Counted from the stretch's first letter, positions 7,566 through 17,374 are shown. The stretch is 57,275 nucleotides of DNA from an uncultured Campylobacterales bacterium (GCA_938084175.1 CALKDR010000027.1:1-57275), one strand, 5' to 3'. Notes: generated from the letters alone by a model not told the origin. A program made the numbers and translations.

Positions 7566-7955
7566 TTATTTAAGTTGAAATTTTGTTGTAAACTCTTTTT
7601 CATCTTCTAAAACTTTAAAAGTCCACTCACCCAAAAGCCGTCCATTAATATATCTAAAATCATAAATAGAAGCATGTCCCGCTGGAACTAACATTGATCT
7701 ACTTCTTGAAACATCACCTTGCGGATCAATCCACTGAACGATTATAGATTGATCTTTATTAATTCTATTAGTTTCAAATTTACAAATGATAGAATTTTCA
7801 TCTTCTAAAATTAAACAATCAACAGATGGTTCAATTCTAATTTCTTCCATATATTCAAGCGCTTCTTCATTTGGTACTTCTTCACTATTGCTATTTATAT
7901 TCTCTGCATTTGAAATTGTTAGCAAAAATAAAAAAGGGAATAAGTATTTAGTCAT
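7566..7955 (-). CDS. Predicted periplasmic protein
   Basis: From the ATG at 7955 the protein is 129 residues and starts MTKYLFPFLFLLTISNAE, a clean signal peptide with cleavage after NA. An in-frame ATG six codons upstream (7973) is possible, but it puts charged residues ahead of the signal. The mature part begins with an acidic stretch. A beta-rich domain follows, with WIDPQGDVSRSR and GEWTFKVL, which resembles small Ig-like or ligand-binding folds. Two cysteines (CLIL, CKFE) could form a disulfide. It is co-transcribed with the small membrane protein upstream. The family is not recognised. Confidence 0.6.
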   Translation of the reverse strand: MTKYLFPFLFLLTISNAENINSNSEEVPNEEALEYMEEIRIEPSVDCLILEDENSIICKFETNRINKDQSIIVQWIDPQGDVSRSRSMLVPAGHASIYDFRYINGRLLGEWTFKVLEDEKEFTTKFQLK

Positions 7956-8178
7956 TTGTATTCTCACTTTCATCTTGGTCTACATCCATATACTTTAATA
8001 ATAGATGCTTTATAGGAGCATAAAATGTCGTCATAGACACAATAGCTACTATCAACTGAGTTACTTTAAAAAGGCCACTACTTTCATCCAAAATTAGTAA
8101 AACTCCAAAATAACTTAATAACAAAGAAAGTATAGCACAAATAACAATACTTATAATTGCAACTACATTATAATTCAT
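7948..8178 (-). CDS. Small membrane protein, two TM segments
   Basis: I chose the ATG at 8178 because GGGAGAA precedes it; an upstream ATG at 8202 has no such site. The 76-residue product has hydrophobic segments at about residues 4-28 (VAIISIVICAILSLLLSYFGVLLI) and 38-56 (VTQLIVAIVSMTTFYAPI), then an acidic tail rich in D, E and N. Its start overlaps the end of bpt and its end overlaps the periplasmic gene downstream. All three probably share a transcript with trpA. The family is not recognised. Confidence 0.55.
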   Translation of the reverse strand: MNYNVVAIISIVICAILSLLLSYFGVLLILDESSGLFKVTQLIVAIVSMTTFYAPIKHLLLKYMDVDQDESENTND

Positions 8179-8905
8179 ATTTCTCCCATACCGTTTGTTC
8201 ATCTAAATTTGGTCTATTACTTAATACTTCAAAAGGTGTATAAGCTTCTTTATATCCCATTGAATAGTGATCTTTAATCCAGTAACCTAAATATATATAT
8301 GGAACATTCATCTCTTTTGCAATTTTAATTTGCGCTAAAATCGAAAACTTTCCAAGTGATAAATCCGCATAATCATGGTCATAATAACAATATATTGAAG
8401 AAACTGCATTAGGTAAAATATCAACAAGTGCAACACCTACAAGTTTATTATCTCTCATATATAAAAACTCTTTAGCATACTCTTCTTTAGATTCTACGTA
8501 TGATTTTGAGTATTCATTGGGCTCAATTGGAGAGTAAGGCCAGTTCTTTTTTCCATTCATAAATTCATGATATTTATCATATAAATCTAAGTGTTCAACA
8601 GTCATAGAAGGAGGTCTTATATAAAGTTTTGTGTCTTTATTTTTATTTATTACCCTATTTTCAGATTTTGAAAACTTATAATTTTTAACATCTATTCTCA
8701 TAGAAACACATTTTGTACAAGATTTACACTCAGGCACAAAATGCATTTTTCCAAACCTTCTCCAACCACGTTCTAACATAGCTTGATAAGAGTTTGGAGA
8801 ACATGAATACATATACTTATATCTAATATCAGATATTTTATCTTCAAAGTAAGAGCAATCTCTTTGTTCTTCTACAAATTCAATATCTTTATTTAAAATA
8901 TGCAT
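8168..8905 (-). CDS. bpt: Aspartate/glutamate leucyltransferase (Bpt)
   Basis: This aminoacyl-tRNA-protein transferase moves leucine from Leu-tRNA onto N-terminal Asp or Glu of proteins, making them ClpS/ClpA substrates. The 245-residue protein matches the ATE/Bpt family. It has an N-terminal DCSYFEDKISDIRYKYM block, the cysteine set CKSCTKCVSMR, the central SYVESKEEYAKEFLY region and a GNAT-like C-terminal core (IYCYYDHDYADLSLGKFS, YIYLGYWI). It lies two bases after trpA. The other N-degron genes aat, clpA and clpS are within 10 kb. Leucyl rather than arginyl specificity is inferred from bacterial family membership. Confidence 0.88.
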   Translation of the reverse strand: MHILNKDIEFVEEQRDCSYFEDKISDIRYKYMYSCSPNSYQAMLERGWRRFGKMHFVPECKSCTKCVSMRIDVKNYKFSKSENRVINKNKDTKLYIRPPSMTVEHLDLYDKYHEFMNGKKNWPYSPIEPNEYSKSYVESKEEYAKEFLYMRDNKLVGVALVDILPNAVSSIYCYYDHDYADLSLGKFSILAQIKIAKEMNVPYIYLGYWIKDHYSMGYKEAYTPFEVLSNRPNLDEQTVWEKYEL

Positions 8906-8907
8906 TA

Positions 8908-9663
8908 TTATTCGTTTATTTTTTCTTTTATTTCTTTTGCAATTGCAGAAATTTTAGTAATTTTTTCATTGAAAGATAAAGAATCATCAATAATACGTTT
9001 TACAAATGTACTTCCAACAATTACACCATCAACACCTTGTGATTTTTCTTTACAAGTATTTTCATCAACACCAAAACCAATATATAATGGAGTTTTAGTA
9101 TGCTTTCTTACATTTGCAATGATTGTACTTAAATCTTCACTTTGACCACTTCCTGTAATTCCAGCATACGCAACCATATAAATAAACTTTTTACTATCTG
9201 TAATAATCTCTTTTATTCTCTCATCACTATCTGTTGGAGCTACAAAAGAAATATTTGATTTATTATATTTTTCATATAAAGGCATTAAAGTCTCTGCCAT
9301 TTCAAAAGGAAGATCAGGAACAATAGTTCCAGCAATTCCAAATTCATCAGCTTTTTTTAAAAAATTTTCAATTCCATATCTATAAAATGGGTTCATATAT
9401 CCCATCCACAATGTATCCATTTGTGGTGCTATTTTTGAAGAAACTTCAAAAAGGTCACTTAATTTAAATCCATTATTAATAGCAAGTAAATTAGCTTTTT
9501 CAATTACAGGACCATCTGCAACAGGATCAGAAAATGGAATTCCTAATTCTAAAGTATCAACACCAGCTTCTTTCATACTTAATGCCAAGTCAACAGTAAA
9601 ATTGTTTTCAGGGTAAGAAGCAGTTATATAACCTACAAGTTTTTTATCAATATTTTCACTCAT
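8908..9663 (-). CDS. trpA: Tryptophan synthase alpha subunit
   Basis: TrpA cleaves indole-3-glycerol phosphate and passes indole to TrpB. The 251-residue TIM barrel shows the signature LELGIPFSDPVADGP, which holds the catalytic Glu and Asp. It also has the GYMNPFYRYG loop, FVAPTDSDERI and the phosphate-binding YIGFGVDENTC and DGVIVGS loops. It is slightly shorter than E. coli TrpA and complete. trpB is not next to it, so the trp genes are split here. AGGAT precedes the ATG, and it probably leads the transcript with bpt. Confidence 0.94.
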   Translation of the reverse strand: MSENIDKKLVGYITASYPENNFTVDLALSMKEAGVDTLELGIPFSDPVADGPVIEKANLLAINNGFKLSDLFEVSSKIAPQMDTLWMGYMNPFYRYGIENFLKKADEFGIAGTIVPDLPFEMAETLMPLYEKYNKSNISFVAPTDSDERIKEIITDSKKFIYMVAYAGITGSGQSEDLSTIIANVRKHTKTPLYIGFGVDENTCKEKSQGVDGVIVGSTFVKRIIDDSLSFNEKITKISAIAKEIKEKINE

Positions 9664-9801
9664 TAAAACATATCCTAATTAATTAATAGTTTTAATATTA
9701 TCTAAAATCATGTTTATTCTCTCTTTAAAAACATAGATTTATTTATTAGAAGGATTTTTTTGCTAAAATATCTATTATATTAATAAATGGGATAATTATA
9801 A

Positions 9802-10611
9802 ATGAGTATTATAAAAAATAATTTTGAAAAAATGAATGTAACAAAAATAAAAAATTCAAAAAATAATAATAAACTTACAATGATAACAGCATACGATGCC
9901 CTATTCTCAAAACTATTTGAAGAAATTGCAGATATGATTTTAGTGGGTGATAGTTTAAATATGAGTTTTGCAGGAAAGCCAGATACACTTTCAGCCACAC
10001 TTGATCAAATGATATATCATACAAATGCAGTATGTGCAGGTGCACCAAAAGCTTTTGTAATTTTAGATATGCCATTTGGTACTTATTTAAATGAAAATCA
10101 AGCTTTAGAAAATGCAGTAAAAGTTTATCAACAAACAAATGCAAATGCAATTAAAATTGAAGGTGGAGAAGATAGAGCTCACATAGTTAAACATTTATGT
10201 TCTAATTCAGTTGCAGTAATGGGGCATATTGGGCTTATGCCTCAATATGTAAGAAGTGAAGGTGGATATAAAGTAAGAGGAAAAACTGAAAATGACACTT
10301 TACAACTAATAAAAGATGCAATTGCAGTTGAAAAAGCAGGTGCTTTTGCTATTGTAGTTGAAGGTGTAAAAAGTGAAGCTGCATTAAGAATTACTCAAGC
10401 TGTTAATATTCCAGTAATTGGAATAGGAGCAGGAAATGTAACAGATGGCCAAGTATTAGTTTGGTCTGATATGTTAGGCTTCTTTGAAGATTTTAAACCT
10501 AAATTTGTAAGACATTATTTAGATGGAGCAAAACTTGTAAAAGATTCTGTAAATCAATATAGAAACGATGTACAAGATAAATCATTTCCTTCAAAAGAAG
10601 AAGAATACTAA
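9802..10611 (+). CDS. panB: 3-methyl-2-oxobutanoate hydroxymethyltransferase (PanB)
   Basis: PanB makes ketopantoate from alpha-ketoisovalerate and methylene-tetrahydrofolate in pantothenate and CoA synthesis. The 269-residue barrel has [12 protein letters not shown] near the N-terminus. The metal-binding block is [13 protein letters not shown], followed by [24 protein letters not shown] and the C-terminal [18 protein letters not shown] with its conserved Gly-rich loop. It starts a plus-strand operon with ruvB two bases downstream. The divergent gap to trpA is 138 bases and probably holds promoters for both. Confidence 0.94.
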   Translation: MSIIKNNFEKMNVTKIKNSKNNNKLTMITAYDALFSKLFEEIADMILVGDSLNMSFAGKPDTLSATLDQMIYHTNAVCAGAPKAFVILDMPFGTYLNENQALENAVKVYQQTNANAIKIEGGEDRAHIVKHLCSNSVAVMGHIGLMPQYVRSEGGYKVRGKTENDTLQLIKDAIAVEKAGAFAIVVEGVKSEAALRITQAVNIPVIGIGAGNVTDGQVLVWSDMLGFFEDFKPKFVRHYLDGAKLVKDSVNQYRNDVQDKSFPSKEEEY

Positions 10612-10613
10612 GA

Positions 10614-11642
10614 ATGGAAAGAATTGTAGAAGTTGAATCAGTATCATTTGAAGAAGATAATAATGAAGTAAGTTTAAGACCCTCTTCATGGGATGATTAT
10701 ATTGGACAAGAAAAAATAAAAAGAAATTTAAAAGTTTTTATTGAAGCTTCAAAAAAAAGAAATGAAGCCCTTGATCATATACTTTTTTATGGTCCTCCAG
10801 GACTTGGAAAAACAACTATTTCATATTTAATTTCTAATGAAATGAATACAAATATAAAAATTACAGCAGGACCAATGATTGAAAAAGCAGGTGATTTAGC
10901 AGCTATTTTAACAAACCTAGAAGAAGGTGATATTTTATTTATTGATGAAATACATAGACTCTCCCCTGCTGTTGAAGAAATACTTTATCCTGCTATGGAA
11001 GATTATAGACTTGATATTATAATTGGTTCAGGACCTGCTGCACAAACTGTTAAAATAGATCTTCCAAGATTTACACTAATTGGCGCAACAACAAGAGCTG
11101 GAATGCTTTCAAATCCTTTACGTGAAAGATTTGGAATGCATTTTAGAATGCAATTTTATAATCATGAAGAATTAGCAAAAATTATTCAATTAGCTTCATC
11201 AAAATTAAATAAATTTTGCAAAGACGATGCAGCTGCTGAAATTTCTAGAAGAAGTAGAGGAACGCCAAGAGTTGCTTTAAGACTTTTAAGAAGAGTAAGA
11301 GATTTTGCTGAAGTAGAAAATGAAGATAATATAAATATAAAAAGATGTGAGTTTGCTTTAGATGAATTAGGTGTAAATGATAGTGGATTTGATGAAATGG
11401 ATATAAATCTACTTGAATTATTAGTTGCAAACAAAGGTAAACCAATGGGCCTTTCAACAATGGCTGCAGCTCTTAGTGAAGATGAAGGAACAATTGAAGA
11501 TGCGATTGAACCATATTTATTAGCAAATGGATTTATTGAAAGAACCGCTAGAGGAAGAGTAGCTAGTATTAAAACTTATGAAATGTTTAGACTTTCATAT
11601 CCAAATAGTCAAAAACTAGATGAAGAAGGTAATTTATTTTGA
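10614..11642 (+). CDS. ruvB: Holliday junction helicase RuvB
   Basis: RuvB is the AAA+ ring motor that drives branch migration with RuvA. The 342-residue protein shows [12 protein letters not shown], Walker [10 protein letters not shown], Walker [10 protein letters not shown], sensor 1 IGATTRAG and the arginine-finger region LRERFG. The winged-helix C-terminus contains [18 protein letters not shown] and RTARGRV. Length and domain order are canonical. Its TGA overlaps the TTG start of the PerM-type gene by four bases, indicating coupled translation. Confidence 0.96.
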   Translation: MERIVEVESVSFEEDNNEVSLRPSSWDDYIGQEKIKRNLKVFIEASKKRNEALDHILFYGPPGLGKTTISYLISNEMNTNIKITAGPMIEKAGDLAAILTNLEEGDILFIDEIHRLSPAVEEILYPAMEDYRLDIIIGSGPAAQTVKIDLPRFTLIGATTRAGMLSNPLRERFGMHFRMQFYNHEELAKIIQLASSKLNKFCKDDAAAEISRRSRGTPRVALRLLRRVRDFAEVENEDNINIKRCEFALDELGVNDSGFDEMDINLLELLVANKGKPMGLSTMAAALSEDEGTIEDAIEPYLLANGFIERTARGRVASIKTYEMFRLSYPNSQKLDEEGNLF

Positions 11643-12685
11643 GACCAGTTTACTTTTTAATTTTTATAGCGGCTGTTACAATATTTTTTATGATTGAATT
11701 ATTTAATCCATTTTTAAAAGCTATATTTGTAGCCCTACTTTTAGCAGTTGCTACAAATTCTGTAACATTATATTTAGAAAATAGATTAAAAAGTAAATTA
11801 TCTGCTACTTTTGTTATGAGTGTTACTTTAGCTTGTATATTTTTTATTCCTGTTTTATATTGTATTTTTGCAATTGCAAACTATTTTAATCATGTTGATC
11901 AACAAGCATTAATTAAAGAATTTAATGTTTTAAAACTTTGGGTACAAAGTCTTTCTGATGACTTCTTATTTGTAAAAGAACAACTAAGTTTTATTCTTGC
12001 GAAAGTTGATGTAGGATTAATTGCACAAAAGACACTAGCAATTGGTGGAGCTGTTGGTAAGAATTCTGCTGGATTTATGATGGATATGGTTTTAATTCTG
12101 ATTTTTTACTTCTTTTTCACTCTTTATTCTACAAGTTTATCTACATTTGTAAAAGAGTTATTACCTATTAAAAAAGATGATTCAATCACTCTTTTTTATG
12201 AATCATCAAATGTTATGACAGTTGTATTATATTCTATTTTGATAACAGCTATTTTTCAAGGATTTTTATTCGGATTTTTCTTAACATTTTATAGATATGA
12301 TGGATTATTATTAGGAGTTTTATACGGTTTTGCATCACTTATTCCTGTAATTGGAGGAATTATAATGTGGCTTCCTTTAGTTATTTATGAAGCAATTACA
12401 GGCTCTGTTACTAATGCAATTGTAATTGCAGTTTATTCAATACTAATGATTTCAGTGTTTGCTGATACTTTTGCAAAACCAATTATTATAAAATATATAA
12501 ATCAAAAAGTAGTAAAAACACCTACAAAAGTACATGAAATATTAATATTCTTTTCAATAGTAGCTGGACTTTCAACATTTGGTTTTTGGGGAATGATTAT
12601 AGGACCTGCAATGGTTACATTTTTCATATCAATAATGCACTTATTAAAAACGTATACAGTAGATTCAAAAGAAGATGTATCTTAA
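11639..12685 (+). CDS. AI-2E family (PerM-type) transporter
   Basis: The 348-residue inner-membrane protein has about eight hydrophobic helices. The family features are a central amphipathic soluble loop (about residues 80-150), the FYFFFTLY helix, and a C-terminal block containing [21 protein letters not shown], then an [16 protein letters not shown] loop. Family members include TqsA and Na/H antiporter-like proteins, and the substrate here cannot be read from sequence. Translation starts at a TTG overlapping the ruvB stop. A hairpin terminator overlaps its end. Confidence 0.82.
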   Translation: MRPVYFLIFIAAVTIFFMIELFNPFLKAIFVALLLAVATNSVTLYLENRLKSKLSATFVMSVTLACIFFIPVLYCIFAIANYFNHVDQQALIKEFNVLKLWVQSLSDDFLFVKEQLSFILAKVDVGLIAQKTLAIGGAVGKNSAGFMMDMVLILIFYFFFTLYSTSLSTFVKELLPIKKDDSITLFYESSNVMTVVLYSILITAIFQGFLFGFFLTFYRYDGLLLGVLYGFASLIPVIGGIIMWLPLVIYEAITGSVTNAIVIAVYSILMISVFADTFAKPIIIKYINQKVVKTPTKVHEILIFFSIVAGLSTFGFWGMIIGPAMVTFFISIMHLLKTYTVDSKEDVS

Positions 12686-12700
12686 AAAGATACATCTTTA
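12673..12700 (+). terminator. Terminator after the panB-ruvB-perM operon
   Basis: AGATGTATCTT pairs with AAGATACATCT around an AAA loop, followed by TTT. The left arm contains the last codons and stop of the preceding gene. Confidence 0.8.
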
Positions 12701-12712
12701 GAATAAAATATT

Positions 12713-13459
12713 TTATTCTTCTCCGCTTAACGTTTCACCTTGAAATGAAGATATTCCAAAATCTAAGTTAGCAACACTTTTATAACCTAAATCTAACATA
12801 ATTCTTTGACAATAAGCAGATCTACTTCCACTTAAACAGTAAACAACTACAGGTGTATCTTTTTGGTCATCAACTCTTTCAAGTGCTTGATAAAATGATG
12901 TAGTAGGAACTAAATAATCAGTACCTTTAATTCTAGTACCTACCCATTCCATCCATTCTCTTGTATCAATTAAATTGAATTTTATAAAACCTAAATCTCT
13001 AGCTTCTAGTAATGATTCTAACTCTTGTGAATTAACTTCTTGTTTTAATAATAACTCAGCACACTCTTCTTTAGTTATTCCTCTAGAATGAGTGGCAATT
13101 GCATCATGAAGTTCTTCATCTTTTCCACTTTTTGCAGCAAATTCTGGTGTACAGAAAATTCCACAATGACAGTTACCTTTTTCGGGTATTTCATTTTCTA
13201 GTGCAGGTTTACATGGACATAATCTATTATCAGCTGCTTTTTGTTCTTCTTTAGTTTCACCAATAACCATAAAACATGGACAATATCTTTTTCCATATAT
13301 CATTTTATTTCTAGCAAGTCCCATTTGAATTGATTCATTAACCTCATCATTTGGATTATATGCAAATTTAAAATTTTTAACTACTTTATCTGTGAATTGT
13401 TTTGTTAACTCAAATTCTGTTTGAAATTCTTCACTATTAGTATCTATCTTTTTTATCAT
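12713..13459 (-). CDS. Ferredoxin:thioredoxin reductase-like domain fused to rhodanese
   Basis: Residues about 10-110 match the catalytic beta chain of ferredoxin:thioredoxin reductase (FeThRed_B). The cysteine pattern is CPC at 60-62, CPC at 81-83 and CHC at 97-99, plus C103. Gaps of 18 and 13 residues replace the canonical 16 and 8. In this family the cysteines hold a 4Fe-4S cluster beside a redox disulfide. Residues about 140-245 form a rhodanese domain with active-site loop CLSGSRS (C208). The fusion suggests electron transfer from a ferredoxin or flavodoxin to a disulfide or persulfide. It stands as a single gene with GAGGAATT before the ATG. The exact substrate is unknown. Confidence 0.8.
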   Translation of the reverse strand: MIKKIDTNSEEFQTEFELTKQFTDKVVKNFKFAYNPNDEVNESIQMGLARNKMIYGKRYCPCFMVIGETKEEQKAADNRLCPCKPALENEIPEKGNCHCGIFCTPEFAAKSGKDEELHDAIATHSRGITKEECAELLLKQEVNSQELESLLEARDLGFIKFNLIDTREWMEWVGTRIKGTDYLVPTTSFYQALERVDDQKDTPVVVYCLSGSRSAYCQRIMLDLGYKSVANLDFGISSFQGETLSGEE

Positions 13460-13527
13460 TTTATAAAATTCCTCTTCATTTTTTCAAGATGTATATTAGT
13501 ATAATATACTTTAGTTTCTACAATTAC

Positions 13528-13749
13528 TTACGATTTAAACGTTTTAATATACAAGTTTTCAACTTTAGTCCTAGCCCATTGTGTTTTTCTTAAAAACTTT
13601 AATGTTGATTTAATAGAAGGGTTATTATAAAAACAATTAAGTCTAATTTTTTTATCTAATTCTTCCCATCCAAACTCTTCTACAAGTTCTGTTACTATCA
13701 TTTCTAATTTAATTCCATGTAGTGGGTTATTTTCATTATTTCCAGCCAT
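13528..13749 (-). CDS. VF530 family DNA-binding protein (DUF2132)
   Basis: The 73-residue protein contains [20 protein letters not shown], then [20 protein letters not shown], then [13 protein letters not shown]. This is the three-helix layout of the VF530/DUF2132 family, which is described as DNA-binding. It has a basic C-terminal helix. The gene is 21 bases downstream of aat on the same strand, with AAAAGGAT before its ATG, so it is likely co-transcribed. Confidence 0.85.
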   Translation of the reverse strand: MAGNNENNPLHGIKLEMIVTELVEEFGWEELDKKIRLNCFYNNPSIKSTLKFLRKTQWARTKVENLYIKTFKS

Positions 13750-13770
13750 TTATATCCTTTTTCTTTTATT

Positions 13771-14439
13771 CTAAAATTCTTTTAAATTCTCTGAAGAGCT
13801 TTTTACTAAGGATAAAAACTCTTTTCTATTTATTAACTTTGCTCCAAGAGATAATAAATGAGGTGTTGGTATTTGGCAATCAATAAGTTTAAACCCATTT
13901 TTTTTAAGTCTTTGTACTAAAAAAAATAATGCAACTTTAGAAGCATCAGTTTTTTTTGCAAACATTGATTCACCACAAAAAATATTTCCGATATTAATTC
14001 CATAGCCACCACCTACTAATTCACCATCAAAATATGCTTCAAAAGAGTGAGCAAATCCCATTTCATGTATTTTAGTATAAGATTCAATCATCTCTTCTTG
14101 AATCCAAGTACCTTTTTGATTTGTCCTATTAATATTTTTACATTCTCTCATAACTTTTACAAAGTTATTATCAAATTTAATTTCAAAAATATTTTTATTT
14201 ATAACTTTTGACAAACTTTTTGATACTTTAAAATCATCTAAACCTAATATACATCTAGGATTAGGACTCCACCAAAGAATAGGATCTGTTTCATTATACC
14301 AAGGGAAAATACCATTTAAATATGCAGTCATAATACGAGAAGGATTTAAATCCCCACCGTAAGCTAAAATACCTTTGTCTTGAGCATAAATTGGATTTGG
14401 GAAAATATATGAGTTTTTATCTAGAGGATAGATATTCAA
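13771..14439 (-). CDS. aat: Leucyl/phenylalanyl-tRNA-protein transferase (Aat)
   Basis: Aat adds Leu or Phe to N-terminal Lys or Arg, creating primary N-degrons for ClpS/ClpA. The 222-residue protein has the expected order: GILAYGGDLNPSRIMTAYLN, GIFPWYNETDPILWWSPNPR (the conserved FPW...WWSP block), NQKGTWIQEEM, FAHSFEAYFDGELVGGGYG, and the C-terminal FKLIDCQIPTPHLLSLGA. Translation starts at a TTG with AAGG upstream. Its neighbours are a cytochrome lipoprotein, clpA and clpS upstream on the same strand. Confidence 0.95.
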   Translation of the reverse strand: MNIYPLDKNSYIFPNPIYAQDKGILAYGGDLNPSRIMTAYLNGIFPWYNETDPILWWSPNPRCILGLDDFKVSKSLSKVINKNIFEIKFDNNFVKVMRECKNINRTNQKGTWIQEEMIESYTKIHEMGFAHSFEAYFDGELVGGGYGINIGNIFCGESMFAKKTDASKVALFFLVQRLKKNGFKLIDCQIPTPHLLSLGAKLINRKEFLSLVKSSSENLKEF

Positions 14440-14482
14440 ATATAAGCCTTATTTTTTAAGAATTATATCTAAATAGAAGTTT

Positions 14483-14510
14483 ATGTAAAGAAGAATAAAC
14501 TCCTTTACAT
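14483..14510 (-). terminator. Possible hairpin between the cytochrome gene and aat
   Basis: ATGTAAAG pairs with CTTTACAT across a 12-base loop, just downstream of the cytochrome stop on the minus strand. A competing pairing, GTTTAT with ATAAAC, overlaps it. There is no long T tract, so it could be a weak terminator or RNA-processing hairpin. Confidence 0.4.
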
Positions 14511-14519
14511 TTTAAAATA

Positions 14520-15128
14520 CTATAAGTTTGAAATAAATCCAGCTAAAGCATCAATCTCAGCTTCACTTTTTGTAGCTACTTGACCTTTCATTACTCCTTT
14601 CATAACTCCACCATAAGAACCATCTTTATAACCATTTAAAGCAGCAATAACTTTCGCTTTATCCCAACCTTTGATTATTTGTGATTTCCCTAAAGCAGCT
14701 TTCTCACCATTTTGTCCATGACATGAAGCACATGCTGCAAATAAAGCTTTAGCATTAATAGAGGGTTTACTTGAAGATACTTCTTTTGTTTCAGTAGCAG
14801 CAGTAACAGCAGAACTATCTGTAATTGCATTTTTTGTAGTTTCAATAACTTGAGTACTAGCTTCTTTTACAACAGCACTTGTATCTTCTAAAACTTTACT
14901 AGCTGCAGTTGTAACAGTAGTTTTTAATTCACTAGCTGCAGTTGTAACAGTCTCTTTAACATTACTAGCAGCTTCTTTTAATACGTCACTTGCAGCTTCT
15001 GTTGTTTTTACAACTTCAACTTTTACAGGTTTAACTACTTTTGCTACTTCAGTTGTAACTTTTTTATCTTCACCACATCCTGTTAATATTAATATAGCAA
15101 CAGCAGAACTTATTAAAATCTTTTTCAT
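14520..15128 (-). CDS. Lipoprotein c-type cytochrome with Ala/Thr-rich helical linker
   Basis: I chose the ATG at 15128 because AAAGGATT precedes it and MKKILISSAVAILILTGC is then a proper lipoprotein signal with lipobox LTGC. Mature residues about 20-110 form a repetitive amphipathic helix (AASDVLKEAAS, AASELKTTVTTAAS and similar 11-residue-like units). A compact class I cytochrome c domain follows, with one CASCH heme site, an Ala/Gly-rich middle and MKGVMKG as the likely Met-ligand region. It is probably anchored to a membrane facing the periplasm, with the helix as a tether. It sits between aat and clpA. Confidence 0.85.
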   Translation of the reverse strand: MKKILISSAVAILILTGCGEDKKVTTEVAKVVKPVKVEVVKTTEAASDVLKEAASNVKETVTTAASELKTTVTTAASKVLEDTSAVVKEASTQVIETTKNAITDSSAVTAATETKEVSSSKPSINAKALFAACASCHGQNGEKAALGKSQIIKGWDKAKVIAALNGYKDGSYGGVMKGVMKGQVATKSEAEIDALAGFISNL

Positions 15129-15156
15129 TTGCTTCAATCCTTTTATAAAAATAGTG

Positions 15157-17373
15157 TTATACAACATAATCAAAGATAAATTCATCTTTATATTCAATAT
15201 TAACAATTCCACCTTTTTTAAGTTTTCCAAATAAAATTTCATCTGTTAATACATTTTTAATTTTATCTGAAATTACTCTATTAAGAGGTCTAGCTCCCAT
15301 AGCTTTATCATAACCAATACTTGCAAGCTCTTTTTTTGCTTTATTTGTAATATTGATTTTGATATTTTTATCACTTAATTGTTCTTCTAAATCAGAGATA
15401 AACTTACCAACAACCTTACTTACAATATCAATTGATAAACTATCAAAAGAAACTACACTATCAAGTCTATTTCTAAACTCAGGTGCAAAGAATTTAGTAA
15501 TTGCTTTGTTTTCATTTAATCCATCATCTTTTGCAAATCCCATAACATTTGCTTCACTAGCACCTAAATTTGATGTCATAACAAGTATTACATTTTGGAA
15601 GTCTGCTTTATTTCCTGAGTTATCAGTTAATTGCGCATTATCCATAACTTGCAGTAATACAGACATTAAATCAGGATGAGCTTTTTCAATTTCATCTAGT
15701 AATAAAACTGTATGTGGATGTTTTCTAATTGCTTCTGTTAATAATCCACCTTGTTCAAAACCAACGTAACCAGCAGGTGCTCCTATTAGTCTTGAGATTG
15801 TATGAGCTTCCATATATTCACTCATATCAAATCTTTCAAAATGAATACCTAGTTGAAGGGATAATTCTTTTGCAACTTCGGTTTTACCAACACCAGTTGG
15901 TCCTGTGAATAAGAAACTACCAATTGGTTTTTTATCTAAACCTAATCCTGCTTTATTTCTTTTAATAGATTGTACAATTGTTGTAATTGCCGAATCTTGC
16001 CCATAAACTCTTTTTTGCATATTTTTTTCTAAAGACTTTAATAGTGTTAAATCTGATTTTGTTGCAGATTTAGCAGGGATATGAGCCATTTTAGCAATTG
16101 TATTTTCTACATCAACTTGAGTAATTGTTACATTAGTCTTAGATTTAGTTTTTAGTGTTGTTACTAGTGAAATTTTCTTTGAAGCTCCAACCTCATCAAT
16201 AACATCAATAGCACAATCAGGTAAAAATCTATCTGTTATGTATTTTTTACTTAACTCAACCGCACTTCTAATAGCTGTTTTTGAGTATTTAATGCCATGG
16301 AATTCTTCATATTTAGATTTTAATCCATCTAAAATTAAAATAGAATCTTCAATTGAAGGCTCTTCAACATCAACCTTTGCAAATCTTCTAGAAAGCGCTT
16401 TATCTTTTGAAAAATCATTTCTATACTCTGCAAATGTAGTAGCCCCTATACATCTTAGTTTTCCATTTGAAAGCATAGGTTTTAAAATATTTGAAGCATC
16501 CATTGCCGATCCTCCAACACTTCCAGCACCTACAATTGTATGAATTTCATCAATGAATAAAATTGCATTAGGAACTTTTACTACTTCTTGTAGAAGTGAT
16601 TTTAATTTCTTTTCAAAATCTCCTCTATATTTAGTTCCTGCAATCATAGAACCCATATCAAGTGAGAATACTTTTGCATCATGTAAAAACTCTGGTACTT
16701 GTTCTTGTGCAATTTGTAAAGCTAAACCTTCAGCAATAGCAGTTTTACCAACACCTGGCTCTCCTACTAATATTGGATTATTCTTTTTTCTTCTACTTAA
16801 AATTTCAATAACTCTTGAAATTTCTTTTTCTCTTCCAATTACAGGATCTATTTCACCTTTATGCGCAACAGCAACTAATTCACTAGCATTTTTATCTAGT
16901 ACTTTATTAGATTTTTCTTCACCCTCTTCATCTGATATAACTTCATCTTCTTCTTTGTGAGAAATTTCTTCTAAAATATCAATTCTTTCAATTCCTAATG
17001 ATTTTAAAAGATATAAAGCATATGATTTATCGTCTTTTAAAATTGCAACAAACATATCTTCAACATTTGCATTTCCTCTACCACTTGTTTGAGTATGCGC
17101 AACCATATACTCAATCGTAGAAGTTAATGAAATTGTTTCAATTGGTTCATCATCAATTCCTTCAGGTAATTTTGGAGTGTTTTCATCTATATATGCTTTT
17201 GTATCTTCAAATAATTTATTATTATCAACTCCTAAATCTACAAATAAGTTTTCTATAGATTCGTCTTGTAGTAACATTAAGAAAATATGTTCTAATGTTA
17301 AATATTCATGATTACTACTTTTTGCGTAACTAACAGCTTGTGAAAAAATACTTCTTAATTCTTTACTTATCAT
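15157..17373 (-). CDS. clpA: ATP-dependent Clp protease ATP-binding subunit ClpA
   Basis: ClpA is the unfoldase of the ClpAP protease and takes N-degron substrates from ClpS. The 738-residue protein has the N-terminal Clp repeat domain (residues about 1-145). The first AAA+ module has Walker A GEPGVGKT and Walker B LFIDEIHT, and the second has GPTGVGKT and LLLDEIEKAHPD. Both carry sensors and arginine fingers (RNRLDSVVSF). The lack of a long coiled-coil middle domain separates it from ClpB. The start is one base after the clpS stop, so the two are tightly coupled. Confidence 0.95.
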   Translation of the reverse strand: MISKELRSIFSQAVSYAKSSNHEYLTLEHIFLMLLQDESIENLFVDLGVDNNKLFEDTKAYIDENTPKLPEGIDDEPIETISLTSTIEYMVAHTQTSGRGNANVEDMFVAILKDDKSYALYLLKSLGIERIDILEEISHKEEDEVISDEEGEEKSNKVLDKNASELVAVAHKGEIDPVIGREKEISRVIEILSRRKKNNPILVGEPGVGKTAIAEGLALQIAQEQVPEFLHDAKVFSLDMGSMIAGTKYRGDFEKKLKSLLQEVVKVPNAILFIDEIHTIVGAGSVGGSAMDASNILKPMLSNGKLRCIGATTFAEYRNDFSKDKALSRRFAKVDVEEPSIEDSILILDGLKSKYEEFHGIKYSKTAIRSAVELSKKYITDRFLPDCAIDVIDEVGASKKISLVTTLKTKSKTNVTITQVDVENTIAKMAHIPAKSATKSDLTLLKSLEKNMQKRVYGQDSAITTIVQSIKRNKAGLGLDKKPIGSFLFTGPTGVGKTEVAKELSLQLGIHFERFDMSEYMEAHTISRLIGAPAGYVGFEQGGLLTEAIRKHPHTVLLLDEIEKAHPDLMSVLLQVMDNAQLTDNSGNKADFQNVILVMTSNLGASEANVMGFAKDDGLNENKAITKFFAPEFRNRLDSVVSFDSLSIDIVSKVVGKFISDLEEQLSDKNIKINITNKAKKELASIGYDKAMGARPLNRVISDKIKNVLTDEILFGKLKKGGIVNIEYKDEFIFDYVV

Positions 17374-17374
17374 T

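Noticed and set aside
16238-16960. Plus-strand open frames opposite clpA
   Set aside because: They are Ser/Phe/Leu-rich antisense frames of a well-conserved gene with no family match.
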